Of a stretch of 64,000 bases of DNA, positions 24,274 through 32,846 are shown in pieces. Below the pieces are notes generated by a model. The model made no database searches, had not been told where the DNA came from, and saw only the letters and a list, made by a program, of their open reading frames with translations. The stretch is from JAOPZW01 sp963851295. GTDB taxonomy: Bacteria; Actinomycetota; Thermoleophilia; Solirubrobacterales; Solirubrobacteraceae. The translations under genes and the position numbers were made by a program. Position 1 is the first letter of the stretch. The number at the start of each line of letters is the position of its first letter. The stretch covers positions 186,001 to 250,000 of the forward strand of contig CAWKOS010000006.1 in NCBI GenBank assembly GCA_963851295.1. Reading direction: 5' to 3'.

Positions 24274-25915
24274 GCTTCTTGTAGGTGATGCGGTGCGGGC
24301 GGTCGGCCTCGTCGCCGAGCAGCGCGTGGCGGTGCTCCTCGTAGGCCTCGAAGTTGCCCTCGAACCACGTCACCTGCGAGTCGCCCTCGAAGGCGAGCAC
24401 GTGGGTGGCGACGCGGTCCAGGAACCAGCGGTCGTGGGAGATCACCACCGCGCAGCCGGCGAAGCTCAGCAGCGCCTCCTCGAGCGCGCGCAGGGTGTCG
24501 ACGTCGAGGTCGTTGGTGGGCTCGTCGAGGAGCAGGAGGTTGCCGCCCGAGCGCAGGAGCTTGGCGAGGTGCAGGCGGTTGCGCTCGCCGCCGGAGAGCT
24601 TGCCGACCTTCTGCTGCTGGTCGGATCCCTTGAAGTTGAAGCCCGCGGTGTAGGCGCGCGAGTTCATCCAGCGGTCGCCGACCTTGATCTGGTCCATGCC
24701 GCCGGAGATCTCCTCCCAGACGGTCTTGTCGGCCTCCAGCGCGTCGCGCGACTGGTCGACGTAGGCCATCTGCACGGTGTCGCCGATGCGCAGGGTGCCG
24801 CTGTCGGGCTGCTCCTGGCCGGTGATCATGCGAAAGAGCGTCGTCTTGCCCGCGCCGTTGGCGCCGATGACGCCGACGATGCCGCCGGGCGGCAGCGAGA
24901 AGCTCAGGTCCTCGATGAGCAGGTTGTCGCCGAAGCCCTTGCGCAGGTGCTCGGCCTCGACGACGACGTTGCCCAGGTGCGTCGAGGTCGGGATGTGGAT
25001 CTGGACCTCGTCGAGCTTGACGTTGCGCTCCTGGGCGACGAGCGCCTCGAAGTTCTGCAGGCGCGCCTTCTGCTTGGTCTGGCGGCCCTTGGGGTTCTGG
25101 CGCACCCAGTCGAGCTCGGCCGCGATCGTGCGCTGGCGCGCCTTCTCGGTCTTCTCCTCCTGCGCCAGGCGCTTCTGCTTCTGCTCCAGCCAGCTGGAGT
25201 AGTTGCCCTCGTAGGGGATCCCGCGCGAGCGGTCGAGCTCGAGGATCCAGCCCGCGACGTTGTCGAGGAAGTAGCGGTCGTGGGTGACGGCGACGACGGT
25301 GCCCTTGTAATCGGCCAGGTGGCGCTCGAGCCACGCGACCGACTCGGCGTCGAGGTGGTTGGTCGGCTCGTCGAGGAGCAGGAGGTCGGGGGCGCCGAGC
25401 AGCAGCCGGCAGAGCGCGACGCGGCGGCGCTCGCCGCCCGAGAGCGTCGTGACGTCGGCGTCGGCGGGCGGCAGGCGCAGCGCGTCCATCGCGTACTCGA
25501 CGTTGGTGTCGAGGTTCCACGCGTCGGCGGCGTCGATCTTGGCCTGCAGCGCCGAGAACTCGTCGGCCGTCTCGTCGGAGTAGTTGGCGGCCAGCTCGTT
25601 GAAGCGGTCGAGCAGCGCGCGCGTCCCGGCGACGCCGTCCTCGACGTTGGCGCGCACGTCCTTGCCCTCGTCGAGCCGCGGCTCCTGCTCGAGCAGGCCG
25701 ACCGTGGCCCCGGGCGCCAGCTGCGCGTCGCCGCGGACCTCGGTGTCCAGGCCGGCCATGATCCGCAGCACGGTCGACTTGCCCGCGCCGTTGTAGCCGA
25801 GCACGCCGATCTTCGCCCCGGGGAGGAAGGCGAGCGTGATGTCGTTGAGCACCGTCTTGTCGGGCGGATAGACCTTCGACAGGCGGTACATCTGGAAGAT
25901 GTACTGGTGAGCCAT
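24260..25915 (-). CDS. ettA: ABC-F ATPase, energy-dependent translational throttle EttA
   Basis: A 551-residue soluble protein with two ABC ATPase domains and no membrane part. Walker A motifs GYNGAGKST and GANGAGKTT, two LSGGE signatures, and Walker B LLLLDEPTNHLD and LLLLDEPTNDLD are intact. The arm and linker (EEKTEKARQRTIAAELDWVRQNPKGRQTKQKARLQNFE region) is EttA-like; the protein binds the ribosomal E site and gates the first peptide bond according to ATP level. TACCCT lies 8 nt upstream of the ATG, indicating a leaderless mRNA. Confidence 0.93.
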   Translation of the reverse strand: MAHQYIFQMYRLSKVYPPDKTVLNDITLAFLPGAKIGVLGYNGAGKSTVLRIMAGLDTEVRGDAQLAPGATVGLLEQEPRLDEGKDVRANVEDGVAGTRALLDRFNELAANYSDETADEFSALQAKIDAADAWNLDTNVEYAMDALRLPPADADVTTLSGGERRRVALCRLLLGAPDLLLLDEPTNHLDAESVAWLERHLADYKGTVVAVTHDRYFLDNVAGWILELDRSRGIPYEGNYSSWLEQKQKRLAQEEKTEKARQRTIAAELDWVRQNPKGRQTKQKARLQNFEALVAQERNVKLDEVQIHIPTSTHLGNVVVEAEHLRKGFGDNLLIEDLSFSLPPGGIVGVIGANGAGKTTLFRMITGQEQPDSGTLRIGDTVQMAYVDQSRDALEADKTVWEEISGGMDQIKVGDRWMNSRAYTAGFNFKGSDQQQKVGKLSGGERNRLHLAKLLRSGGNLLLLDEPTNDLDVDTLRALEEALLSFAGCAVVISHDRWFLDRVATHVLAFEGDSQVTWFEGNFEAYEEHRHALLGDEADRPHRITYKKLTRT

Positions 25916-25955
25916 CGGCCTTGAGGGTAGCCGGGGGCGGCAGTAGCGTCGGCTC

Positions 25956-26138
25956 ATGGCCGAGCAGAAGAAGAAGGCCGACGGCTGGCTCGCGCGCTGG
26001 CGCGAGCGCCGGCGCGAGGCGGGGCGGCGCGCTGCCGAGATCCAGGGCCGCACGCGCGAGGCCCGAAACGCCGGCACGCGCCGGGCGGACGGGCGCGGCG
26101 CGGGCGACGGTCCCGGAGCGGGCGCCGGCGGGATCTGA
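25956..26138 (+). CDS. Small basic protein of unknown function
   Basis: A 60-residue frame with a Lys/Arg-rich amphipathic N-terminal half (ADGWLARWRERRREAGRRAAE) and a Gly-rich tail. No family is recognised. Support comes from TAGCGT (25944-25949) 6 nt before the ATG, the same leaderless -10 spacing seen at confirmed genes, and its divergent position from ettA. Confidence 0.5.
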   Translation: MAEQKKKADGWLARWRERRREAGRRAAEIQGRTREARNAGTRRADGRGAGDGPGAGAGGI

Positions 26139-26154
26139 GCCGAGCCTCGCCCCG

Positions 26155-26844
26155 CTAGGTGAACGCGTTCACCGCGCGGGCCACCACGAGGCCGAGGATC
26201 GCCAGCGCCACCGACGCCTGCACGACCATCGCGCCCTTGGCGCGGTGCGTGAGCGGCATGACGTCGGTCGGGCTGAAGGCGGTCGCGTTGGTGAAGCCGA
26301 GGTGCAGGTAGTCGAAGAAGACGGGCCGCCAGCCCGGCGGCGCGAGCTCCGGGTTGACCTGCTCGACGAAGGCGAAGTCCAGAGGCCCGGCGTGCCGGAC
26401 GCGCGCGCCGGGACCCCCGCCGTCCATGAGCCAGTAGAGCATCGCGAACGCGAGGTTGTTCCCGAGCCAGACGACGGCGCCCGTGGCCAGCAGCTCGCTC
26501 GGGGAGTTCGTGAGCTTCGTCCCCTTGATGAGGTCGTGGACGAGCAACGCCGTCGCCCACAGCGCCGCCGCGACGAGGATGCCGACGAGGGCGAGCGAGG
26601 CCCGGCGCAGCCGCCGGTGCTCGACCGGCCCGGTCGGGTCGCTCGTGACGAGGACGACGAGGAGCACGGCCTCGATCGCCGGCAGCAGCCACGGGAGGCG
26701 GATGACGCCCTCCTGCGGGAGCCAGATCCGCACGGCGATCTCGAGGGCCATGACGATCAGCACCGTCGCGATGGGCGGCCAGCGCGACTCGCCGAACGTC
26801 GACCCGGGAGCTTCGCTCACGTCGGCGACCTTGCCGCCGGGCAT
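26155..26844 (-). CDS. Multi-pass membrane protein, DUF1345-like
   Basis: A 229-residue integral membrane protein with about five hydrophobic helices (for example VLIVMALEIAVRIWL and MVVQASVALAILGLVVARAV). The segment FTNATAFSPTDVMPLTHRAKGAM before the last helix resembles a motif shared by DUF1345 and ion-channel-like membrane proteins. I cannot assign a substrate. The ATG at 26844 has no clear ribosome site; a GTG at 26820 is an alternative start. Confidence 0.65.
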   Translation of the reverse strand: MPGGKVADVSEAPGSTFGESRWPPIATVLIVMALEIAVRIWLPQEGVIRLPWLLPAIEAVLLVVLVTSDPTGPVEHRRLRRASLALVGILVAAALWATALLVHDLIKGTKLTNSPSELLATGAVVWLGNNLAFAMLYWLMDGGGPGARVRHAGPLDFAFVEQVNPELAPPGWRPVFFDYLHLGFTNATAFSPTDVMPLTHRAKGAMVVQASVALAILGLVVARAVNAFT

Positions 26845-26952
26845 CGGGTCGGGCAATGGTGCCCGCACGTGTCCGGGCGTCCGGCTCACGCCCCAAGGAC
26901 ACAGGCACGCACGATTGCTCGCGCGGCCGCGCGCACGGACGCTGTCGCGACC

Positions 26953-27690
26953 ATGTCCGACGCCACGCCCCCGCCTGCGCGCGGGCCCGAGCCGGCGCCC
27001 GAGTCCGCGCCCGAGACCCCGTCCGAGCAGCACTCGGCGGCCCGCAACCCGTGGCTGTGGGCCACGGCCATCGTCGCCGTCATCGCCATCGCGTTCGGTG
27101 TCGTCGCCCTCAACGAGCGCTCGAACGCCGACGACGCCAAGGAGGATTCCGCGGCGCAGAAGGAGAAGCAGGCGACGACGACCGAGGCGCAGACCGAGAC
27201 GAAGGCGCCGGCGACGAGCCAGCAGGAGACCCAGCCGCCCGCGACGACGTCGACGGAGTCAGACGACAAGAGCCGCCCGGGACTCATAGCCGCAGCCGCG
27301 GCGGCGGCGGGCGCCGCCTTCGCGAACGCCCGCAAGGAGCTCAACGCCAACGACCAGCAGATCGACGAGCTCGAGTCCGAGGTCGACAAGGCCAACGCCG
27401 ACGCCGAGCAGGCCAAGAAGGACGCCGACAAGGCCAAGCAGCAGGCCAGCGACGCATCGGACGCCCAGAAGAAGTCCGAGGCCGAGGCCGAGCAGGCCAA
27501 GGCCGAGCAGAGTCAGCTCCAGGCCAAGGCCGACGCCGCCGCCGCGTGCGCCAAGTCGATGCTCGAGATCGCGTCGGAGATCCCGAAGGCGCCGAGCGTC
27601 GACGAGGGACTCAAGCAGGCCGCCGACGACATCAAGACCCTGGCGCCCAAGTGCAAGGAGTCGGTCGCGTCCGCGGGCGGCGGGGGCTAG
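26953..27690 (+). CDS. Single-pass membrane protein with coiled coil
   Basis: A 245-residue protein: a Pro/Glu-rich cytoplasmic N-terminus, one membrane helix (PWLWATAIVAVIAIAFGVVAL, about residues 32-52), a Thr/Gln/Lys-rich linker, a second Ala-rich stretch (IAAAAAAAGAAFA), then a long heptad coiled coil (about 120-195) and a C-terminal domain with two cysteines. Function unknown; a structural or wall-spanning role is plausible. Its TAG stop is part of the CTAG that begins the hairpin repeat. Confidence 0.7.
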   Translation: MSDATPPPARGPEPAPESAPETPSEQHSAARNPWLWATAIVAVIAIAFGVVALNERSNADDAKEDSAAQKEKQATTTEAQTETKAPATSQQETQPPATTSTESDDKSRPGLIAAAAAAAGAAFANARKELNANDQQIDELESEVDKANADAEQAKKDADKAKQQASDASDAQKKSEAEAEQAKAEQSQLQAKADAAAACAKSMLEIASEIPKAPSVDEGLKQAADDIKTLAPKCKESVASAGGGG

Positions 27691-27961
27691 CTGTAGACCC
27701 GAGGAGGTTGTTCCGCGTCCCCGCCACGCCGGCGTGGGCCCGAACAGCTCACCGAGGGAGAGCAGCCTTCCGCGCCGCCGGCCCCCGGGGGGCGCTCCCG
27801 GCCCCCGGGAGGCGCCGAACGTCGGTTTTCCCCCATCCACACGCGGTAGGACCGACGTTCGACCCCCGGGCACGGACCCGCGCCTCGGTGAGCTGTTCGC
27901 AGCGCAACGGGCGTCACAGCGACCCGGGACCCCGAACAACGTGCTCAGGAACTACAGCTAG
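27687..27961. repeat. Nested-hairpin repeat element, copy 1 (275 bp)
   Basis: This 275 bp unit is about 92% identical (by eye) to 41040-41317 in the same orientation. It starts with CTAGCTGTAG and ends with the exact reverse complement CTACAGCTAG. Terminal arms of about 32 bp are imperfect inverted repeats. Inside are a 17 bp perfect inverted repeat (27741-27757 with 27883-27899) and a central stem (27816-27829 with 27848-27861) that pairs fully if G-U pairs are allowed. It fills the space between convergent genes and provides 15 codons and the stop of the MarR-GNAT gene. No protein-coding frame is shared by both copies. Candidate MITE or structured RNA. Confidence 0.85.
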
Positions 27962-28849
27962 CCGGCGTGCCAGGCGCTTCTCGAACCAGTGGTGGGCGTA
28001 GGGCTCGTCGTTGAACGCCTCGACCTCGGTGTAGCCCGCTGAGCGGTAGAGGCTCGTCGCCTCGTGCAGCGAGCCGTTGGTCTCCAGGCGCGCGCGCCGC
28101 GCGCCGCGCGCCGCGGCGTGGGCCTCGAGCTCGGAGAGCAGCCGCCGGCCGACGCCGAGCCCGCGGGCCCGCGGGGCGACCCACATGCGCTTGATCTCGG
28201 CCGGCGCGCGGCGGTGGAGCTTCAGCGCCCCGCACCCGACCGGCTCGCCGTGCAGCCAAGCGACGAGCAGCACGCCGGCGGGCTCGGTGAGCTCGGCGTC
28301 GTCGGCGGAGATGCTCTGCTCGGGGTCGAAGCCGGTGTCGAAGCGCGCGTCGAGCTCGGCGAAGTAGGAGCCCAGGCAGGAGCGCGCGGCGTCGGTGGTC
28401 GGCGGCTCGACGGCGACCTCGACGAGGCCGGCGGTGAGCAGGCGCTCGACCGTCGCCATCGCCTGCACAAGTCGCTCACGGTGGTCGGGGCGCAGCGGCG
28501 CCAGCAGCGACCAGGCGAGCTCGTCGCTGCGCCGGTCGAGCAGCTCGCGCTCGGCGCGCCCCGCGGCCGTCAGGCGGACGCTGCGCACGCGACGGTCTGC
28601 GCGATCGGGCCCGACGGTCACGAGGCCGTCGCGCTCGAGCGTCCGCAGCAGCCGACTGAGGTAGCCGGAGTCGAGGTCCAGGCGCGCGCGCAGCGCGCGC
28701 ACGTCGGTGCCGTCTTCGGCGACCTCCCAGAGCACGCGCGAGGCGCCGAGCGGGCGGTCGCGGGCGAGGTAGCCGTCCTGGAGCGCGCCGATGCGCTGGG
28801 TCACGGTGCGGTTGAAGGAGCGGACCCGTCGTGTCGCCTCGGCATGCAT
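27914..28849 (-). CDS. MarR-GNAT fusion: transcription regulator with acetyltransferase domain
   Basis: A 311-residue two-domain protein. Residues 1-140 form a MarR winged helix (RALRARLDLDSGYLSRLLRTLERDGLVTVGPDRADRR region). Residues about 150-296 form a GNAT acetyltransferase with the acetyl-CoA loop VAPRARGLGVGRRLLSELE and ETNGSLHEATSLYRSAGY. It lies divergent from an ABC exporter with a perfect 20 bp palindrome between them, so it probably represses both. The last 15 residues are encoded by the inserted repeat element and are not part of the GNAT fold. Confidence 0.88.
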   Translation of the reverse strand: MHAEATRRVRSFNRTVTQRIGALQDGYLARDRPLGASRVLWEVAEDGTDVRALRARLDLDSGYLSRLLRTLERDGLVTVGPDRADRRVRSVRLTAAGRAERELLDRRSDELAWSLLAPLRPDHRERLVQAMATVERLLTAGLVEVAVEPPTTDAARSCLGSYFAELDARFDTGFDPEQSISADDAELTEPAGVLLVAWLHGEPVGCGALKLHRRAPAEIKRMWVAPRARGLGVGRRLLSELEAHAAARGARRARLETNGSLHEATSLYRSAGYTEVEAFNDEPYAHHWFEKRLARRLAVVPEHVVRGPGSL

Positions 28850-28850
28850 A

Positions 28851-28870
28851 TCTCTGACTATAGTCAGAGA
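28851..28870. promoter_or_regulatory. Perfect 20 bp palindromic operator, probably for the MarR-GNAT protein
   Basis: TCTCTGACTA is followed directly by its reverse complement TAGTCAGAGA. The site begins 2 bp upstream of the MarR-GNAT start codon (minus) and lies 26 bp before the ABC gene (plus), so one bound dimer would cover both transcription starts. Size and symmetry are typical of MarR sites. Confidence 0.8.
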
Positions 28871-28895
28871 ACTTCCCGATCGCTACGGTCAGGGG

Positions 28896-29789
28896 GTGTC
28901 CCGGGGTCCTGCCATCCGCCTGCGTGGCGTCGTCAAGCGCTACGGCCCCATCACCGCGGTCGACGGCTTCGACCTCGACGTGCCGGAGGGCACCTGCGTC
29001 GGCCTGCTGGGCCCCAACGGGGCGGGCAAGACGACGACGATGAAGATGCTCACGGCGCAGGCGATCGCCGACGAGGGCGAGCTCGAGGTCCTCGGCCACG
29101 TCCTGCCCGGCGACTCGAAGGCTGCGCGCGCGAAGTGCGGTGTCGTCCCGCAGCTCGACAACCTCGACGTGACGCTGACCACCGAGCAGAACCTGCTCGT
29201 GTTCGCCCACCTGTACCGGATCGGCCGCGCCGACCGCAAGGCCGCGATCGAGTGGGCGCTCGAGCTCGCCAACCTGCGCGACCGGCGCGACACGCGCGTC
29301 GACCGGCTCTCGGGCGGCATGCGCCGGCGGCTGCTCATCGCCCGTGCGCTCGTGCACCGCCCGCAGCTCGTGCTCCTCGACGAGCCGACCGTCGGCCTGG
29401 ACCCGCAGGTGCGCCAGGAGCTGTGGGCGCTCATCGACAGCCTGCGCAGCGAGGGCACCTCGATCCTGATGTCGACGCACTACATCGAGGAGGCCCAGCG
29501 GCTCGCCGACACCGTGACGATCATGTCCCACGGCAAGGCCGTGGCGGTCGGGCCGCCGGCCGCGCTCGTGGCCGAGCACGTGGGCGCCGAGGCGCTCGAG
29601 GTCTACGGCCCGCCGGCGCGGCTGACCGAGGTCGAGGCGACCGCGCGCGCCGAGGGGCTGCGCACGCGGCGCACGGGCACGAGCGTCGCGGTCCTCGGCG
29701 ACGGCCACGGCCTGGGCCTGGAGGGCGAGCGCCGTGCCGCGAACCTCGAGGACGTCTTCGTGCTGCTCACCGGGGAGGAGATCGAATGA
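28896..29789 (+). CDS. ABC exporter ATPase subunit (DrrA/NodI type)
   Basis: A 297-residue ATPase: Walker A GPNGAGKTTT, Q-loop VPQLDN, signature LSGGMRRRLLIARAL, Walker B LVLLDEPTVGLD and switch His in MSTHYIEEAQ. The C-terminal ~70 residues match the extension of drug or lipid exporters of the DrrA/NodI class. The start is a GTG at 28896. It overlaps the permease gene by ATGA and is divergent from the MarR-GNAT gene, which suggests drug-inducible export. Confidence 0.92.
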   Translation: MSRGPAIRLRGVVKRYGPITAVDGFDLDVPEGTCVGLLGPNGAGKTTTMKMLTAQAIADEGELEVLGHVLPGDSKAARAKCGVVPQLDNLDVTLTTEQNLLVFAHLYRIGRADRKAAIEWALELANLRDRRDTRVDRLSGGMRRRLLIARALVHRPQLVLLDEPTVGLDPQVRQELWALIDSLRSEGTSILMSTHYIEEAQRLADTVTIMSHGKAVAVGPPAALVAEHVGAEALEVYGPPARLTEVEATARAEGLRTRRTGTSVAVLGDGHGLGLEGERRAANLEDVFVLLTGEEIE

Positions 29790-30556
29790 ACGGCCGCCTG
29801 GAGCGCTCGGCGCTGAGCGGCGTGCTCGTGCGCGAGGTCGTCAACTTCTCGTCCTTCTGGAAGTCGACCACGTTCTCCTCGACGGTCCAGCCGACGATCT
29901 ACCTGATCGCCTTCGGCTTCGGCTTCGGCTCGCTGGTCTCCGAGGTCGACGGCTACGACTACGTCCAGTTCGTCGCCACCGGGACGGTCGCGACGGGGGT
30001 GCTCTTCGCGAGCGTCTTCCCGGCCATGTTCGGGACCTTCGTCAAGTACCAGTTCCAGAGGACCTACGACGCGATCCTCGCCGCCCCGGTCGACGTCGAG
30101 GAGCTCGTGACGGCCGAGACGCTGTGGATCGCCACGCGGGCCGGCGCCTTCGGCAGCGTCCCGCTGCTCGTGGGCATCGTCTTCGGCCTGGACCCGACGT
30201 GGGGGATGCTCACCGTCCCCTTCATCGGCTTCATCGCCGGCTTCGGCTGGGGCGCCTGCGGGATCATGATCGCCGCGATCGTCAAGTCGATCGACGGCTT
30301 CAGCTACGTGAGCGCCGCCGTCCTCACGCCGCTCTTCCTGGTCGCCGGCACCTTCTTCCCGCTCACGCAGCTTCCGCAGTGGGCGCAGGTGCTCGGCAAA
30401 CTCAACCCGCTCTACCACTGCGTCCAGCTGGTGCGCGATGCGTCCTTCGGGTGGCAGGGCTGGGCGGACGTCGGCCACCTCGCGGTGCTCGTCGGCTTCG
30501 CGCTCGTCATGTGGCGCCTGGCGATCGTCCTGCTCCAACGCCGCCTGATCGACTGA
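29786..30556 (+). CDS. ABC-2 type exporter permease (DrrB/NodJ type)
   Basis: A 256-residue permease with about six membrane helices. The N-terminal region VQPTIYLIAFGFGFGSLV and the C-terminal ABC-2 signature around PLFLVAGTFFPLTQLPQWAQVLGKLNPLYHCVQLVRD are characteristic. It pairs with the preceding ATPase to export a hydrophobic compound. Its stop overlaps the next start (TGATG), so the hydrolase is in the same operon. Confidence 0.9.
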   Translation: MNGRLERSALSGVLVREVVNFSSFWKSTTFSSTVQPTIYLIAFGFGFGSLVSEVDGYDYVQFVATGTVATGVLFASVFPAMFGTFVKYQFQRTYDAILAAPVDVEELVTAETLWIATRAGAFGSVPLLVGIVFGLDPTWGMLTVPFIGFIAGFGWGACGIMIAAIVKSIDGFSYVSAAVLTPLFLVAGTFFPLTQLPQWAQVLGKLNPLYHCVQLVRDASFGWQGWADVGHLAVLVGFALVMWRLAIVLLQRRLID

Positions 30557-31398
30557 TGTTGCTCGAGGTCAACGGGGCGCGGCTGTGCGCGCAGACCTTC
30601 GGCCGGCGGTCCGACCCGGCCATCCTGCTCATCATGGGGGCCAGCGCCGCGATGGACTGGTGGGAGGACGACTTCTGCGAGCGCCTGGCGGCCGGGCCGC
30701 GCCACGTCGTGCGCTACGACCACCGCGACACGGGCCAATCGACGACCTATCCGCCCGGCGCCCCCGGGTACGTCGGCGCCGACCTCGTCGCCGACGCGGT
30801 CGGCGTGCTCGACGCCCTCGACCTGCGCGCGGCGCACGTCGTGGGGATGTCGATGGGCGGCGCGCTCGCCCAGCTCGTGGCGCTCGACCATCCCGACCGC
30901 GTCGCCTCGCTGACCCTCGTGGCCACGAGCCCCGCCGGGCCGGGCGAGCCCGACCTGCCTGGCATGGACGACGAGGCGGGCGCCGCCTTCGCGGCGCTCG
31001 GCGAGCCCGACTGGAGCGATCGCGCCGCCGTGCTCGACCACGTCGTCGCGCTCGCGCGGGCCTGCGCGGGCCGCTCGCGCCCCTTCGACGAGCAGCACAT
31101 GCGCGCGGTCTGGGAGCACGTCCTCGAGCGCACCATCGACATCGAGGCGGCCATGAAGAACCACTACGCGACGGAGGGCGGCGGCCGCTGGCGCGAGCGT
31201 CTCGGCGGCCTCGACGTGCCGACGCTCGTCATCCACGGCGGCGAGGACCCGCTCTTCCCGATCGAGCACGGTCGCGCCCTGGCGCGCGAGATCCCGGGCG
31301 CCGAGCTGCTCACGCTCCCGCACGCCGGCCACGAGCTGCCACGCGAGGACTGGGACGCGATCATCGGCGCGATCCTGCGCCTCACGCAGGGATCGTGA
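30556..31398 (+). CDS. Alpha/beta hydrolase
   Basis: A 280-residue alpha/beta-fold hydrolase. The triad is visible: nucleophile Ser in VVGMSMGGAL, Asp in VIHGGEDPLFP and His in HAGHELPRED; the oxyanion/strand region LLIMGASAAMDWW precedes. The sequence resembles the aclacinomycin methylesterase-like group, which fits its place behind a drug exporter. Substrate unknown. It overlaps the convergent SDR gene by 17 bp. Confidence 0.85.
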   Translation: MLLEVNGARLCAQTFGRRSDPAILLIMGASAAMDWWEDDFCERLAAGPRHVVRYDHRDTGQSTTYPPGAPGYVGADLVADAVGVLDALDLRAAHVVGMSMGGALAQLVALDHPDRVASLTLVATSPAGPGEPDLPGMDDEAGAAFAALGEPDWSDRAAVLDHVVALARACAGRSRPFDEQHMRAVWEHVLERTIDIEAAMKNHYATEGGGRWRERLGGLDVPTLVIHGGEDPLFPIEHGRALAREIPGAELLTLPHAGHELPREDWDAIIGAILRLTQGS

Positions 31399-32212
31399 AC
31401 GCCTCCGGCTGCGAGCCGTCGACGTCCGTGAAGCCGTAGACGCGGGCGAGGTCGCCCGCGGTGAGCAGCTCGCCGGTGCGCTCCTGTTTGGCCGGGTCGG
31501 CGGCGAGGTGGGCGATCGCCCGCCCGAGGTACTCGGGCGACTCGGTGCCCGAGAGGTCGAACGGCGCCTCGGCGTGGGCCGCCAGGACGCGCTCGGTGCG
31601 CATGAAGCCGGGCGCGATCGCCACGGCGGTGACGCCGCGCGGGCGCAGGTCCTGCGCCGCGGCGAAGGCGAAGCGCGCGATGGCGCCCTTGGCCGCGTCG
31701 TAGAGCGCGTTGCCCATGTAGGCACCGCGCGCCCAGGCGATCGTGCAGGCCATCAGGCCGCCCTCGGCCAGCAGCGGCGCGGCGCGACAGCTCGTCAGCA
31801 GCGTCGGCCAGACGCCGGCGCCGAACATCGACGCCCAGCGGCGCTCCAGCGGCTGCTCCCAGAAGGGGAGGTCGAACTCGGCGCGCACGTAGCGCTCGTA
31901 GCCGCCCCAGGCGTTGTTGACGAGCACGTCGAGCCGGCCGTGGTCGGCGCGGATGCGCGCGACCAGTGCGTCGACGGCCGCCTCGTCGGTGTGGTCGCAG
32001 ACCACGCCGATGCCGGTCCCGCCGCGGCGCGTCACCTCGTCGGCCGAGTCCTCGACGGTGCCCACCATGCCCTCCGTGCGCGCGCCCGCGCGCGAGGAGC
32101 GGCCGCTGACGTAGACGGTCGCGCCGGCCTCGCCGAGGACGGCGGCGATGGCGGCGCCGGCGCCGCGGCTGGCGCCGGTGACGAGGGCGATGCGGTCGGA
32201 GAGGTCGGGCAT
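31382..32212 (-). CDS. Short-chain dehydrogenase/reductase
   Basis: A 276-residue SDR. The NAD(P) loop TGASRGAGAAIA lies near residue 13, VLVNNAWGG replaces the usual NNAG, and the active site has YDAAKGAIARF (YxxxK). The Ser of the triad is replaced near TIAWARGAYMG, so catalysis may be unusual. The N-terminal half matches SDR proteins sometimes annotated DHRS1-like. TAGTAT lies 7 nt before the ATG (leaderless). A divergent TetR gene 28 bp away is the likely regulator. Confidence 0.85.
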   Translation of the reverse strand: MPDLSDRIALVTGASRGAGAAIAAVLGEAGATVYVSGRSSRAGARTEGMVGTVEDSADEVTRRGGTGIGVVCDHTDEAAVDALVARIRADHGRLDVLVNNAWGGYERYVRAEFDLPFWEQPLERRWASMFGAGVWPTLLTSCRAAPLLAEGGLMACTIAWARGAYMGNALYDAAKGAIARFAFAAAQDLRPRGVTAVAIAPGFMRTERVLAAHAEAPFDLSGTESPEYLGRAIAHLAADPAKQERTGELLTAGDLARVYGFTDVDGSQPEAFTIPA

Positions 32213-32240
32213 GGCTGTAATACTAAACGAAGATTCACAA
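32213..32240. promoter_or_regulatory. Divergent SDR/TetR promoter region
   Basis: Only 28 bp separate the SDR and TetR start codons, and it is the most AT-rich spot nearby. On the minus strand TAGTAT ends 7 nt before the SDR ATG. On the plus strand AAGATT ends 5 nt before the TetR ATG. A TetR dimer here would block both promoters. Confidence 0.5.
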
Positions 32241-32819
32241 ATGGCAGGACGACCGCGAACCCGCAGCGACGACGACCTCCTCGACGCGACCTTCCGCGCG
32301 GTCGGGGCCGTCGGTCCCGCGCGCCTGACGCTCGCCGACGTGGCCCGCGAGGCCGGCGTGGCGCCGGCCACCCTCGTGCAGCGCTTCGGCTCCAAGCGCG
32401 CGCTGCTCGCGGCGGCCGCCGAGCGCGCCGCCGGCCGCGCCGGCCGCGCGCTGCCCGCGCCCGGCGACGCGCCCCTGGCCGCCCTCGTCGACGGCCTCGT
32501 CGCGCTCACCGCCCCGGTGCGCGACCCGGCCGCCTTCGCCAACCACCTCGCCCTGCTGCAGCTCGACCTCGCCGACCCGCAGCTGCGCGCCCACGCGGCC
32601 GCGCACGCCCGCGCCCTGCGCCGGGCCATCGCGCAGCGCCTCGACGCGGCGGTGGCGGCGGGCGAGCTGGCCCCCTGCGACACCCGCGCGCTGGCGGACG
32701 CGGTGCACGCCGTCTTCCACGGCGCGCAGCTCGATTGGGCCGTCGACCGGCGCGGCGGCCTCGCCGCCCGCGTGCGCGCGGCGCTCGAGGCCGTGCTGCA
32801 TCCAAGACTCCTCCTCTGA
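32241..32819 (+). CDS. TetR family transcriptional regulator
   Basis: A 192-residue regulator. The N-terminal helix-turn-helix reads LTLADVAREAGVAPATLVQRFGSKRALLAAAAERA; the Ala/Leu-rich C-terminal helices form the ligand-binding and dimer domain. It is divergent from the SDR gene, which it probably controls along with itself. Confidence 0.88.
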   Translation: MAGRPRTRSDDDLLDATFRAVGAVGPARLTLADVAREAGVAPATLVQRFGSKRALLAAAAERAAGRAGRALPAPGDAPLAALVDGLVALTAPVRDPAAFANHLALLQLDLADPQLRAHAAAHARALRRAIAQRLDAAVAAGELAPCDTRALADAVHAVFHGAQLDWAVDRRGGLAARVRAALEAVLHPRLLL

Positions 32820-32846
32820 GCGCCTCGGCGCTATCGTCGAGTGCTC

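Noticed and set aside
27687..27961. Short open frames inside both hairpin repeats as protein genes
   Set aside because: Indels between the copies change the frame, codon use is unlike neighbours, and the inverted-repeat structure explains the sequence.
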